This document shows, one piece after another, positions 23,125 to 33,100 of a DNA stretch of 64,000 nt; the stretch's first letter is position 1, and each line of letters starts with the position of its first letter. Source of the stretch: Pseudovirgaria hyperparasitica (taxonomy: Eukaryota > Ascomycota > Dothideomycetes > Acrospermales > Acrospermaceae). Below the pieces are notes generated by a model. It worked only from the letters and a program-made list of their open reading frames with translations. It ran no database searches and was not told the origin of the DNA. The stretch is taken from NCBI RefSeq assembly GCF_010093815.1, contig NW_022985557.1:1054001-1118000 (forward strand), in the 5' to 3' direction. Position numbers and translations under genes: made by a program.

Positions 23125-23210
23125 AGCGCCGATCGTGGATCGAACACGAGACCTCGGGATAACTGATTTGGTAACTGCAATCCTGCGCTCTACCACTGAG
23201 CTATCAGCGC
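23125..23210 (-). tRNA. tRNA-Cys (GCA) with a 14-nt intron
   Basis: Read on the minus strand, the 7-bp acceptor stem pairs GCGCTGA with TCGGCGC and the discriminator is T, usual for tRNA-Cys. The D arm is GCTC-AGTGGTA-GAGC (A box TAGCTCAGTGG) and the T arm is TCGTG-TTCGATC-CACGA (B box GTTCGATCC). The loop reads TTGCAG, then about 14 extra bases, consistent with a canonical intron after position 37. That leaves anticodon GCA and a 72-nt mature tRNA. The anticodon stem CAGGA/TCCCG has one A-C mismatch. Short T runs follow downstream as possible Pol III terminators. Confidence 0.88.
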
Positions 23211-24152
23211 TTGAATGACGTGTTATCCGAAAAAAAAATATATAAATCGCTAACCCATCTGCAACGAAAGCTCGGCGATTTCAACGCTGAAGATCTCGCT
23301 AATAGCTCCAATTGTCCAGGCCGGTCGAAATGCAGCATGTGCCCAGGTGGCGATGGAGAGCGCCGAGAACAGCAGCTGCAACAAGGGGCCGCGTGCGGCG
23401 CTTTTCTGCGGGGAAGGCGCCGCTGCAAGTTCTGCGTGACCAGCCAGATGCACAATATACCCCCGCGAGCCCCCGCCCTTACCCGCAAACCTTCTCTAAT
23501 CGGTGTCGGCGTCGGCTCCCTTTCTTTGATGATGTGCAACGGAACTGCCCTAGGCCTCAGGCTGAAGGAGTGACACTGGCGATTGGGCAGACTGACATTG
23601 GACAGGCACCAATCACCAACCGCTTCCGTCATATTCACCATCTTCCACTGTTGCAACTTCTTGATGTGTACCTTCTGATCATCTATCATCTATCATCTCT
23701 CTCTCTCCCCTCCACATCAACATATCAACAAAGGTCACTCTACAGTAAGATCACGCATCGAAGGTTTGCACTATTCACCAGTGGACCGACCCCAGGAATG
23801 CACGCGCAGGCCAATCCGTCTTGATTAGAGACCTGCACAACACCGTTCTAGCCCCACTGGCTCTCATCTCCGCCAGGGTCTCTACCGCAACAAGACGACC
23901 TGTTGCACATATTGCACGACCTGGACGTCTTGTCTTCCTTACCTGGTGCATCATTGTGTAGCAAGGAGACTTCGAGACTGTTATTATAAGAGTAACGATC
24001 CAGCCTGCAGCCCATCTGGCCCCTGCAAGCTGAAACTCGCTAGGTACACCTTGCGTACCGTCCGTCCTTACACCGCGTCCTTTGCATCACATACGCCTGT
24101 TGCAACGGAGAATGTCTCTTGCAGAAGCACATTACGTCGAGTCACTGTTGCT
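23211..24152. other. tRNA upstream flank and leader of the next gene
   Basis: It contains a pyrimidine-rich tract at about 23676-23712 (repeated atctatc/ctctct). The frame upstream of 24153 is open but has no ATG, so it is treated as 5' leader. An upstream exon cannot be excluded. Confidence 0.45.
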
Positions 24153-25217
24153 ATGAATACTCTACCTGCTCTTTTAGAGCACGTCACTCTCAGCGAAGGC
24201 GCGAAAATGCCTTCTAGCACGCTTGTTTCCAAAGCCAAGCTGATGGCAGAGCACAGCGAGAACAGCAACCATCAACAGACTCACGACGCTCATATGGAGA
24301 ACTCCAGGCTTGAGACTGAGACTCATGATGAAGTATGTGAGATCTTTCAACCTCGGCCGTCAACTCCAAGACGCTCGACTGAGCCCTTCTCTCCTTCACT
24401 CCTCAATCCTCTCGGTCAACCTCGACAACGCAATCGCTCCCCATACTCTAGAGCCCATTATCGCTCACACTCTGGATCTTCGCCAGCCGTGGCACCACCT
24501 ATGACACGAGCCCACTCTCTTCCAGCCGTGATGTCACACAGCTCTCCTCCAACGCTTGTACCTACAGTGCCACTCCTACGGCCATCGAGCCCGCTTCGTT
24601 CGCCTGTACGCGCTCGTAGCCCATACCGACTGGGCGAAGACTCATACTCTTACGCTGGAACGCCCAGTGTACCCGATATCTCAGAAGATGCAGAGCTTGA
24701 CCTCACACCCAAGGCCATGCACAGCGATCGAGGTGTAGCTTCATTGCCTCTCTCGAATTTCAACATGAGTAACACATTCCCACGCCGGCGCCGGCCCGCC
24801 TCACCTCTTCACCAAGTCGCAAGCGCGAACTCTAGCAACTCGTTTTATAGTACACCAACATCGTCAGCGAGCTCATCTCCGATGCTCTCTGCAATCAAAT
24901 ACAACGAACCATTCCCAATTGGCTTTCCTACTTCGCTCTCGTCCTCCGTACCTTCCACGCCAACATCTACACGCTCCCGCTCTCCTAGTATTTCCAGCTT
25001 GGAGACTATCCCAGACACCCCAGATGCCGAAGCCGAGGCCATTGAGGAAGATCGTATCGCCAAGCTAAAAGCTATTGAGGAGGGTCCTAGGAGAGGTAGT
25101 TTAGACGAACCGACTAAGCGGATCAGCTTCACAAACCGAGACAAGAGAAAGCGTTGGAGTGTCTGCGGAGGCGAGAGACGGCAAGATTTGGATTTGGAGA
25201 CGATATACGAGGACTGA
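24153..25217 (+). CDS. Ser/Pro-rich disordered protein, unknown function
   Basis: 354 residues from the first in-frame ATG. The open frame extends about 69 codons further upstream without an ATG. The protein is rich in Ser, Pro and Arg with many SP/TP sites ('RSPYRLGE', 'PSTPTSTRSRSPSISS'), suggesting phosphorylation by proline-directed kinases. The C-terminal end is the only ordered-looking part: an acidic 'EAEAIEEDRIAKLKAIEEG' segment, then 'KRISFTNRDKRKRWSVCGG' and 'QDLDLETIYED'. I recall a similar C-terminal block in fungal proteins labelled basic proline-rich protein, without known function. Codon choice and sustained length support a real gene. Confidence 0.72.
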   Translation: MNTLPALLEHVTLSEGAKMPSSTLVSKAKLMAEHSENSNHQQTHDAHMENSRLETETHDEVCEIFQPRPSTPRRSTEPFSPSLLNPLGQPRQRNRSPYSRAHYRSHSGSSPAVAPPMTRAHSLPAVMSHSSPPTLVPTVPLLRPSSPLRSPVRARSPYRLGEDSYSYAGTPSVPDISEDAELDLTPKAMHSDRGVASLPLSNFNMSNTFPRRRRPASPLHQVASANSSNSFYSTPTSSASSSPMLSAIKYNEPFPIGFPTSLSSSVPSTPTSTRSRSPSISSLETIPDTPDAEAEAIEEDRIAKLKAIEEGPRRGSLDEPTKRISFTNRDKRKRWSVCGGERRQDLDLETIYED

Positions 25218-26366
25218 CGCTGGCTGACGTTGAACCTCTTCGTCAAACCATACTAGTTTTGACACCCAAGAACATTTCAGTCTGCTTCAAAGCAGCATAC
25301 AAGACGATTCTGCTGTCTACACATACCCGACGCGCATCGCGAATCTTTCACTGGGTCTGAGACTGATACACTCTACTGAGATACCACATTTGTCTACTAG
25401 ACATGTCATTCACCGCATGAGCTATTCATTATGCATTATCGAATATACCACGTCCAGGGGCCAGGACCCAACAGCGTTGTTACAACGGCGCATTTTGTAT
25501 TGAAATAGGTCTCGTTATGAGCTGTGGAACGGCGTTATCAGGACCATCGTATTCGGGATGTGGGACCACTACCAGCCCGCGACTGCATGATCAGCCGGGC
25601 ACAGAATAGTCCTTGGGACATGGCGATTCTTGGTGTATTTGGGATATTGTTATTAACATCGAGACTGCTAGGCATACCTCGAACCAAATCAATTTATTCA
25701 ATCTCTTACATGTCCAATCCACACTTGCTTGCCAACCGTGATTGTAATACGTAATACCAAGATCACGCAATATCGCGGCATATGTTTGCATGCCTTGTGC
25801 ATTCGGAGTTTTCATATGGCATCCAGTAGATTAGCTCGACGTGCAAGTTGCATACCGCCCGACATGGAGATTAGTCTGGCTGCTTCTTCATCCCGTTATA
25901 CAGAGGCACAGGAAACGTAATCGCACCATGACATGGCACACACAGTGAGGTAAGCGAGTCTTCGTCCCGGAGTAATTGCGAGTGCTCAGGGAACGCTGGA
26001 TGAAACCAATCTTATGCAGATGGGAATCGTTCCATACGTATCAAAGTGTTATGCAAGTGGACGATTAGACGAGAGAAAAACCCAAAAATCATATAACGTA
26101 GAGTACATGTCCGTTTAAGCTTCCTTTCTGCTGGCAAATCCACGCACACGTTTCCGAGCCGTTCGCCAAACATCCCCAAATATACGGGGATTCGACGGGC
26201 CAGATTACAGTTTCAAATACATACAGCCATGCCCATATTGTCAGATGCATTATCGCGGTTTACCAGCCCCGAGACGAACATGGTTATTAAGAGGCCCTGA
26301 CACTTCACAATATGGCCCAATCAGTCTGTTGAATCGTTGGCGCTTAATGCTTGTCGCCGAGTGCGT
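25218..26366. other. intergenic region, no supported gene
   Basis: 1.15 kb convergent spacer between the Ser/Pro-rich gene (+) and V-ATPase subunit c (-). A minus-strand frame at 25591..25815 has a coding-like look but no start context, partner exon or domain. Confidence 0.45.
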
Positions 26367-27217
26367 TTAGCAGCTGGAGTCGGCACCGCGGGAGTTCATC
26401 AGGAGAGCAACGATAAGACCGTATAGACCTAGGAGAAAGTTAGCGAGGCATCTCACAAACCGGCCCATGTCGCACGTACCCAAGACTTCAGCGAAAATGA
26501 GAATGAGAATCATGCCGACAAAGAGTCTTGGCTGTTGAGCGGTACCACGGACACCGGCGTCACCGACAATACCGATAGCAAAGCCAGCAGCAAGACCAGC
26601 GAGACCGACTGACAGACCAGCGCCAAGCTGAATGAAGCCAGTGAAGAGAGATGATTCTTGCTTTAGGTTGTTGGAGATCAAAACGGATACGACGAGACCA
26701 TAGATGGCAATGATACCAGCCATGATGACGGGAATGATGTCTAATGAAGTCAGAATGCCTTCTACCTCTAATGAGTAATCGAGTCGCACTTCTCACGATC
26801 AAGTCAGGTCGTAGGACACCCATGGCGGAGATACCGACACCAGACTTGGCGGTACCGTAGGCGGCACCGAACGAGGTGAAGACAATGGCTGCAGTGCAGC
26901 CCATTGCCCCGAAGAAAGGCTGTTTTATATCGTCAGGATGTGCATCATATTACAATGTTGAGGATGGAGCTCTCGGAAGCTGTTGGTGCGAGGTTGCTTC
27001 GGTATCGTTCGTCGTAGCGGAGGGAAGTCAGACTTACGGCATAGACGGGACTGTATTACATATGATGTTAGCAGAGACTCTTACATTTATCGAGACATTG
27101 AATGTATAGTATGACGATAATGTACAACATGATCGTCTCACTAAGAGCTGAAAGGTATTCCGAAGCAACAGGGGAGCTCCGCGAGTGCTTCACTCACCAT
27201 AGATCAGAAACAACCAT
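26367..27217 (-). CDS. VMA3: V-ATPase c subunit (16-kDa proteolipid)
   Basis: Proton-carrying ring subunit of the vacuolar ATPase V0 sector. Five exons: 27198..27217 (20 nt), 27038..27050 (13 nt), 26790..26919, 26480..26740 and 26367..26428; 161 residues, the family length. The joined N-terminus reads '[19 protein letters not shown]', matching fungal Vma3. The third junction is placed at GTGCGA/TTAG because it restores '[20 protein letters not shown]'. Four hydrophobic helices are present with the essential proton-binding Glu in '[12 protein letters not shown]' of TM4. The ending '[12 protein letters not shown]' is usual. Vma11 is the nearest alternative, but the N-terminus fits Vma3 better. 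The 13-nt second exon is a true microexon. The gene is divergent from SNU13. Confidence 0.95.
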
Positions 27218-27582
27218 CTTTGCGTATCCTAGAACTTGTATGTAGGATATTGGTTTACAATGGCATCAGTTACGAGATGTTGTGACGACGTTGATGAGCT
27301 TCGTGAGCGTGATGGAATGTCAATGGAGTAGATGACGATGGTGAAGTGAGGTAGACGAGGGAAACCAAGCAGCCTATACATCAAAGACTGCGGCACGTGA
27401 TGCACGCGCTAACGCACTGCACTCCGACCACCATACAAAAAAAATTGGAGCTTGACCTGCTTTTGCATGTTAAAGATACTACGTTTCTCGACCACATTTG
27501 CGCCCGTGTGAGCTTCGCTGCAGTGATCCGGCGCATTATAACTATCCAAAGTTACCCCCAAATCAAACCTGATCTTCCAAAC
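27218..27582. promoter_or_regulatory. divergent promoter region VMA3/SNU13
   Basis: 365 bp between two head-to-head housekeeping genes. No specific site is recognised. Confidence 0.45.
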
Positions 27583-28072
27583 ATGTCGGCTGAAACTTCC
27601 GCTGCGTGGCCCGTCGCCGACCAGCAGATGACCCAGGAAATCCTAGATGTGAGTCGCATACCGGCAAAACCAAGTGTCTCGCAGTCACTGACTTTAGGAT
27701 AGCTTTGCCAACAAGCCGCTCATTACAGGCAACTCAAAAAAGGTGCCAACGAGTGTACCAAAGCCCTCAACAGAGGTATTGCTGAAGTTGTCGTCCTTGC
27801 TGCCGACACGACTCCTCTCGCCATCATTCTTCACCTTCCGCTCCTCTGTGAGGATAAGAATGTTGCATACGTATATGTGCCATCGAAGAGTGAGTTGATA
27901 CTTGGAACTTATACTTGATTTACGGTAGTGCTGACTTCTACTAGTGGCTCTCGGTCGTGCTTGCGGTGTCAGTCGTGCAGTTATCGGATGCTCAATTACC
28001 ACGAACGAGGCCAGTTCTCTCATGGGACAGATCCGAGCCTTGAAGGACAAGGTTGAACGTCTTATGATCTAG
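27583..28072 (+). CDS. SNU13: U4/U6.U5 snRNP and box C/D snoRNP protein Snu13
   Basis: L7Ae-family RNA-binding protein that recognises K-turns in U4 snRNA and box C/D snoRNAs. Three exons: 27583..27648, 27703..27889 and 27945..28072, with 54- and 55-bp introns; 126 residues, the same length as the yeast protein. Diagnostic stretches: '[20 protein letters not shown]', '[15 protein letters not shown]', '[18 protein letters not shown]' and '[13 protein letters not shown]'. The RNA-contact Asn/Glu/Lys in the 'GANE' loop are kept. Nhp2 and ribosomal L7Ae/L30 are related but differ in length and in the 'LCEDKNV' segment. Confidence 0.96.
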
Positions 28073-28258
28073 AGAACATGTTCATATGGATATTGTGGAG
28101 ATTATCATAGGCGCTGGGTTCTGACATGAATTTGGAACCCAAACGTTCCCATGAGACAGACGTAGATAAGCAAGTTGAAAATTTGCACACCGTCTATTGA
28201 CCTCTATGGCTACATTTTTGACCCCGGCATTCGTCTAGTGTACTCCGTTAAGACCATC

Positions 28259-29239
28259 TCATTTCGAAAACTCATACGATATCTCGAAGCTATAGTTAGG
28301 ATTGTAGTGCATCTCCCAGTACGCATCCCAAATAGTCTTCGTGACAGGACCGATCAGCCCATCGCCAACGGGCTTTCCATCAAGCTCTGTGATAGGCATA
28401 ATACCGCCCGCCGTTGTGCACATAAATATCTCCTCCGCACTGTACGCCATCTTGACCGGCACCCTCTCAACCCTAGCCTCCACCCCTTTCTCCCTCGCAA
28501 CGTCCATCACACTCAACCTCGTCACACCCTCCAACACCCCACTTGCAGGTGTATACAACACACCTCTGTTCACAAGCACAATGTTGTATCCCGGCCCCTC
28601 TGTCAATGCCCCCTGGCCATCTGTCAAAAACGGATATTTCGCACCCCGATCCCGTGCCTCGAGCACACCCCGTGTAAAATCTCCCCACTGGTGATTCTTG
28701 ACCGTTGGATCCACACTATGCTCCGGAGTCCTGCTTACTGTCTTAGTGATCACCGCTGCTCCCGTGCCGGCAATCTGCATCTCCGGCGCCATGACCCAAT
28801 AGTACGGCTTCATGATGATATACAAATTGTTCACCTGCTCGGCCTCAGACACTAGCATTGCGGGGAGCATACCCCGCGTCACGATGATATGCACATACAC
28901 ATCGCGCATTCCACTCAGCGCAGCCATCTCGATCAATTTCGCCTTCAGTTCCTCACGTGAGAGGGGGCTCTTGTACCGCATCTTGCTGCATGAGCGTTCA
29001 AATCGGTCCAGGTGGTCGTCGAGGCGGAAGAATCGCCCGTCCCAGATCGCAGGGACATCGTATGTAAGATCGCTCTTGAGGAAGCCTTGGTCTGTGATGG
29101 GAATGCGGGCATCGGCGAGAGGGACGAGTGTGTTGTCAATGCACGCGATACCGGCGGCGTATCTGTTACTAGGATAAGTTGACTGGAGGGTCGAGAGGCG
29201 AGACTGGTAGGCGGCGAAGACTTTTTGCATTGTCGCCAT
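28259..29239 (-). CDS. fold-type IV (R)-selective amine transaminase-like enzyme
   Basis: PLP enzyme of the branched-chain/D-amino-acid transaminase fold, 326 residues, single exon. It closely matches my memory of the Aspergillus (R)-selective amine:pyruvate transaminases through most of its length: 'ARIPITDQGFLKSDLTYDV', 'WDGRFFRLDDHLDRFE', the PLP lysine in 'DPTVKNHQWGDF' (K181), 'YPFLTDG...LTEGPGYNIVLV' and 'EEIFMCTTAGGIMPIT'. The flexible loop after 'IVTRG' differs. In the Aspergillus enzymes it carries an Arg (about position 126-128) that binds the substrate carboxylate; here the aligned residue is Met ('IVTRGMLPAML'), so acceptor choice may differ. The natural substrate is unknown. It is convergent with SNU13, only 186 bp apart. 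Confidence 0.93.
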   Translation of the reverse strand: MATMQKVFAAYQSRLSTLQSTYPSNRYAAGIACIDNTLVPLADARIPITDQGFLKSDLTYDVPAIWDGRFFRLDDHLDRFERSCSKMRYKSPLSREELKAKLIEMAALSGMRDVYVHIIVTRGMLPAMLVSEAEQVNNLYIIMKPYYWVMAPEMQIAGTGAAVITKTVSRTPEHSVDPTVKNHQWGDFTRGVLEARDRGAKYPFLTDGQGALTEGPGYNIVLVNRGVLYTPASGVLEGVTRLSVMDVAREKGVEARVERVPVKMAYSAEEIFMCTTAGGIMPITELDGKPVGDGLIGPVTKTIWDAYWEMHYNPNYSFEISYEFSK

Positions 29240-30136
29240 ATTGGAGCTCTGGTGCGTGAGTTACTGATCGATCTACAGCACCTAGTGTGCGAGAAGAGTG
29301 TGTTGTGCCCCACTTCGAATGAGGAGGGCCTGAAGCTGTCTCTTATCGCAAGTCACAGAGCTGGCAATCGCAACCACCTCCTAAAAGTATGAGTGCTATA
29401 ATCTTTCATCTTGAGTATGGTAGAGGTGAGTCCTGGGACTTTCCACTTTTTTCTTTGTCGTCAGCCTCCCTTTGCTTTTAACAATATGCCAAGATGTATC
29501 TTACGTTCTCTAAAAAGATCTAGAGTATCTACATTGCCTTACAAATACATGTGTACAGCACTAGAGCTGAAAACAATGTCATATGGTGCATCATTGGACC
29601 TAAGGCCGTGTTGTGCATCCTAAAGTGTTCACCTTCATGATTCGAAAGCGTACAGTTGCGAGACTTTTATCTCTTTTGGATGTCAACACGTGGTGGAAAG
29701 TTAGCGTTCGAGACGGAGCTTAACAGTAGAATTCGAAGACCAGTTGAGAAGAGACGGAAGAGTCCGGATGTGGGATGAACAAGTTTCAATTGAACACATG
29801 GACAAGAAAGGAAGTGGTAAGGATCTCATCTGAGCGGATGAGTTGAAGCCCAGTTTGCCCCTTTGAGCGACCGTCCTACCTCGAAATACGCGCAGATGAT
29901 CATCTCTTTATGGCACCGGGTCCTGTACGTTACTTATAGATTTTGTACGCCACGTCAATGAGCAATGCATGGTCGAGATAGCCTGATCACTTACACAGTA
30001 TAGAGCTTTACCATGACAGTGTGTGAAGATCGTTGAGTGAAATAGACGTAGCTTTGAAACAAAGCATTTGAATTATATCATTTCTCGGGGCTCATAATCC
30101 CAGTAGTAGAAGCATGTCAAATTGACCCCCATGTCA
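29240..30136. other. intergenic region, no gene seen
   Basis: 897 bp between the transaminase start (-) and the 3' end of the RdRP-helicase gene (-). It probably holds the transaminase promoter. Nothing else recognised. Confidence 0.5.
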
Positions 30137-33100
30137 TCAACAGCCCTCCAGCTTCGTAATCATGCCCTCTTCTACTTGCACACATCTACTCAAGAGTCGT
30201 CCCCAAACATCCTTACTCTCACGATCTTTATCTCCCTCAGTCAATGTCTTACGATCTCCAATTATAATGACGGCAGTCTTTGCCCTCGTCATAGCAACAT
30301 TGAGCCTTCTCATGTCATTTAGGAACCCCAGTTCATTGTGATTGTTACAGCGAACAGAAACGAATATAATGATGTCTGCTTCGCGACCTTGGTAGCCGTC
30401 GATGCTGCTGATTTCATAAGCGAATATAAGTTTCTTGAGATTCTCGCATTGCTTGGAGTATGGGGCCAGAATGGCTATGCTAGGCTTGAGAGGAGCTTGA
30501 GCATCGGACGTCGCAGAAGGAGCCGCAGGCGTGCTTAGTAGCTCGCAAATCGTCTTACATAGTTTGGCCTGGCCTTGATTGCTCTTTGACTTCTGCCCAA
30601 GATCTTCCGGAAAAGAGCACTGTATGAAGAGGCTGCGAGCAAAAGGAGCATTAGCTCCAATTGATTGTCGTGGCCATGGGAATAGAGTGTCTGGTAGATG
30701 CCTTGCAGATTCGAGTACTTGAGTATGTAACCTGCCAGCGTAGAATTCCATAGACGGAAAAGCGCAAATGTCTTGGTGCATCCGGTATTGTGTATCCAGC
30801 ATGACTTTGCCGACGCCATCACGATTGGGCATGTTGTAGTGACGCTCGAATAGAGAAATATCGAACTCTTGGTTGAGAGCATGCTTCTGCACAGTGGCAC
30901 GTAGCTGCACATGGTCTCCTACCAGGACAGCCCGTTTACAGCCCTTCACAAGAGGTATCAACGTTTCCGGCTCTGTCATCTGAGATGCCTCGTCAATTAG
31001 GACGAATTCGAAACGTTCTTTTCTAAGAAGCCCTAAGCTTGCACCTGCACAAGTAGTAAACACTAAACGAGCTTCCTTGACGCGTTTCTGTGCTGCCTTG
31101 CGCCCTTTGAAGTCTGACGAGAGATCTTTGCCAACCATAGCATCACATGTATACTTCTTCATATCAGGGGATACTTTAAGCAGGCTTGTAGACACTCTGA
31201 CAGGCTCGACACCGGTGCTCTTGACTCCATCCTCCGTGATGAACTTCCGCAACACGTTATCAACGGCATTGTGGCTGCTGCACGCAATGAGCAAGCGCGA
31301 CTTAGGTGCCTCGTTTAAAAGGTCCCTGATGATCTTCACAATTGTGTATGTCTTTCCTGTGCCGGGTGGGCCCCAGAGAAAGCTCAGTGGGTACTTCATC
31401 GCAGCCTCCAAAGCCTGATTCTGGCTGACATTGAGGGTATCGTCTGATGTAAAAGCCAATTTATCGATTGAGGTTGGAGCACCATAATCGGGTAGACCAG
31501 CAATGCCTTTGTACAAAAAGCAGCAGGCCTCACGCTGTGTGTATAACGCAGTAATAGCGTCGAGCATTGACTTCGTGGTCACGAACGATCCACAATTCAC
31601 CAAAGTCCACGAGCATTTGTCTACGTAGTTTGGTGGTGTATGTAGACATCGGAAAGTTGCAGAGCCAAGATCTGATTTTAGGACCAGGGCGTCTATGGAA
31701 CAAGTGGGAGAAAAGGGCGAGTTTTGTGGTGCATTCGTGACCGTAAGTTGTACGTGATCTCCTATCTTCAGAGCGCCTGCCGTAGGAGCATCAATACGAA
31801 GTGTGGCCTTGACAACTGAGAAGCCATCATCTTGCACGGAATCGAATGTGAGACTTAAGGTGTCTTGCCTCTCGATCTTACTCTCGACAGCCTCATCAAC
31901 GTAATTTAGTGCTGTACCGATGAGATTTCTCACGAAATTTCGAATCGCAAGTGGGCGCCCCACTAGAAGCCGAGATGTCTCTGGTTCAAGGGCCTCGAGG
32001 AACATGTCAAGGACAAGGTCAGTAGATCTGACAGTCAGAGCTATCAGTTCGACAAGATCTGCAAAGGCTTGGAACGTCAATTGCTTTAGTTGCATCAAGA
32101 GCAGCTTGAACGTGCCTAGCGCCAAACTCTGAAGGTTGTTTCCTGCTAGGACGATATTTCGAAGCATAGTGGGCGCAAGTTGAATCAACTTGTCTTCTAG
32201 GAACTCTTTGTTATTCTTCCAATATTCAGATTGGAGGAATGGTGTAATTAGATATGGATGCGTGATGAGAAATTCGAGTAAGTAAGTTGCAAAGACCGTT
32301 TGCGAATTCCGGTTAGACCAAGCACTGATGACGGTCAAAGCCCGCATAAAGAGATCTCGGAAGAGAGTCTTATTGTCGAAGGCAGAGAACAATTCGAGTA
32401 CAGACCTCATTTGGTCTGAAGCTGAGATCTGATCGAGCACCTGAAGCTTACCACGCACGATTTGCTTAAATGCTGCAGGATGGGCTGTCCAATCAACCTC
32501 TTGTGGACTCGGAACGGTATACTCTTTGTTTTCTCGTTCATACAGAGGAAGAATCTCGTCCGTGTCTACGTATTCGAGCCATTGGTCTAGGAGCTGCATA
32601 GACTGGACGTCCCTATTGCTGATCGCGTAGATTTCCTGTAATGTATTAGTTACAGCCAGCATCATAACCTATTGAATGAGAGTAGGTGATATATATCAAG
32701 GCTACCCAAGGTCTGGCGGATAGCTTCAATATGAGATGTTGTACATACCGCTTGCAGGATGCCGGACCTCCGGATTCGTCCGACATGTCTCTGGATATCT
32801 GAGCTGATCTTTGCAAGATTGACACTTGCTACGCAATCGAAATTAACTCCATGATCGATTGTTTCTTGCCGTCGTCTCCGCCTATCAGTGGCATTCGTAG
32901 TATTGCGGTACGTAGAGTCATCAGATGCTGCAGCGTTTAAGAACACCCAAGTGTTAGCTCTCTTATTCTCGTAGAGTTGAAAACATGAGTGATCACAGTA
33001 TATCCTGTAGTTTTGTTTCGTCGGAACCACACGATAGGACGTAGATGCAGAGCCCTGAGACCGTGGCAATGCAAATACACGCACCGAAGAGTCAACCTGG

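Noticed and set aside
22468-23196. 242-codon minus-strand frame
   Set aside because: Mostly antisense to the Gfo/Idh/MocA gene and runs into the tRNA; no domain.
28175-28855. 226-codon plus-strand frame
   Set aside because: Antisense to the transaminase; composition is a shadow of the real gene.
30137-32665. Helicase as an independent gene starting at the ATG at 32665
   Set aside because: That ATG and the next nine codons lie inside a well-formed intron, and the RdRP exon joins in phase just after it. Kept only as an alternative (see findings).
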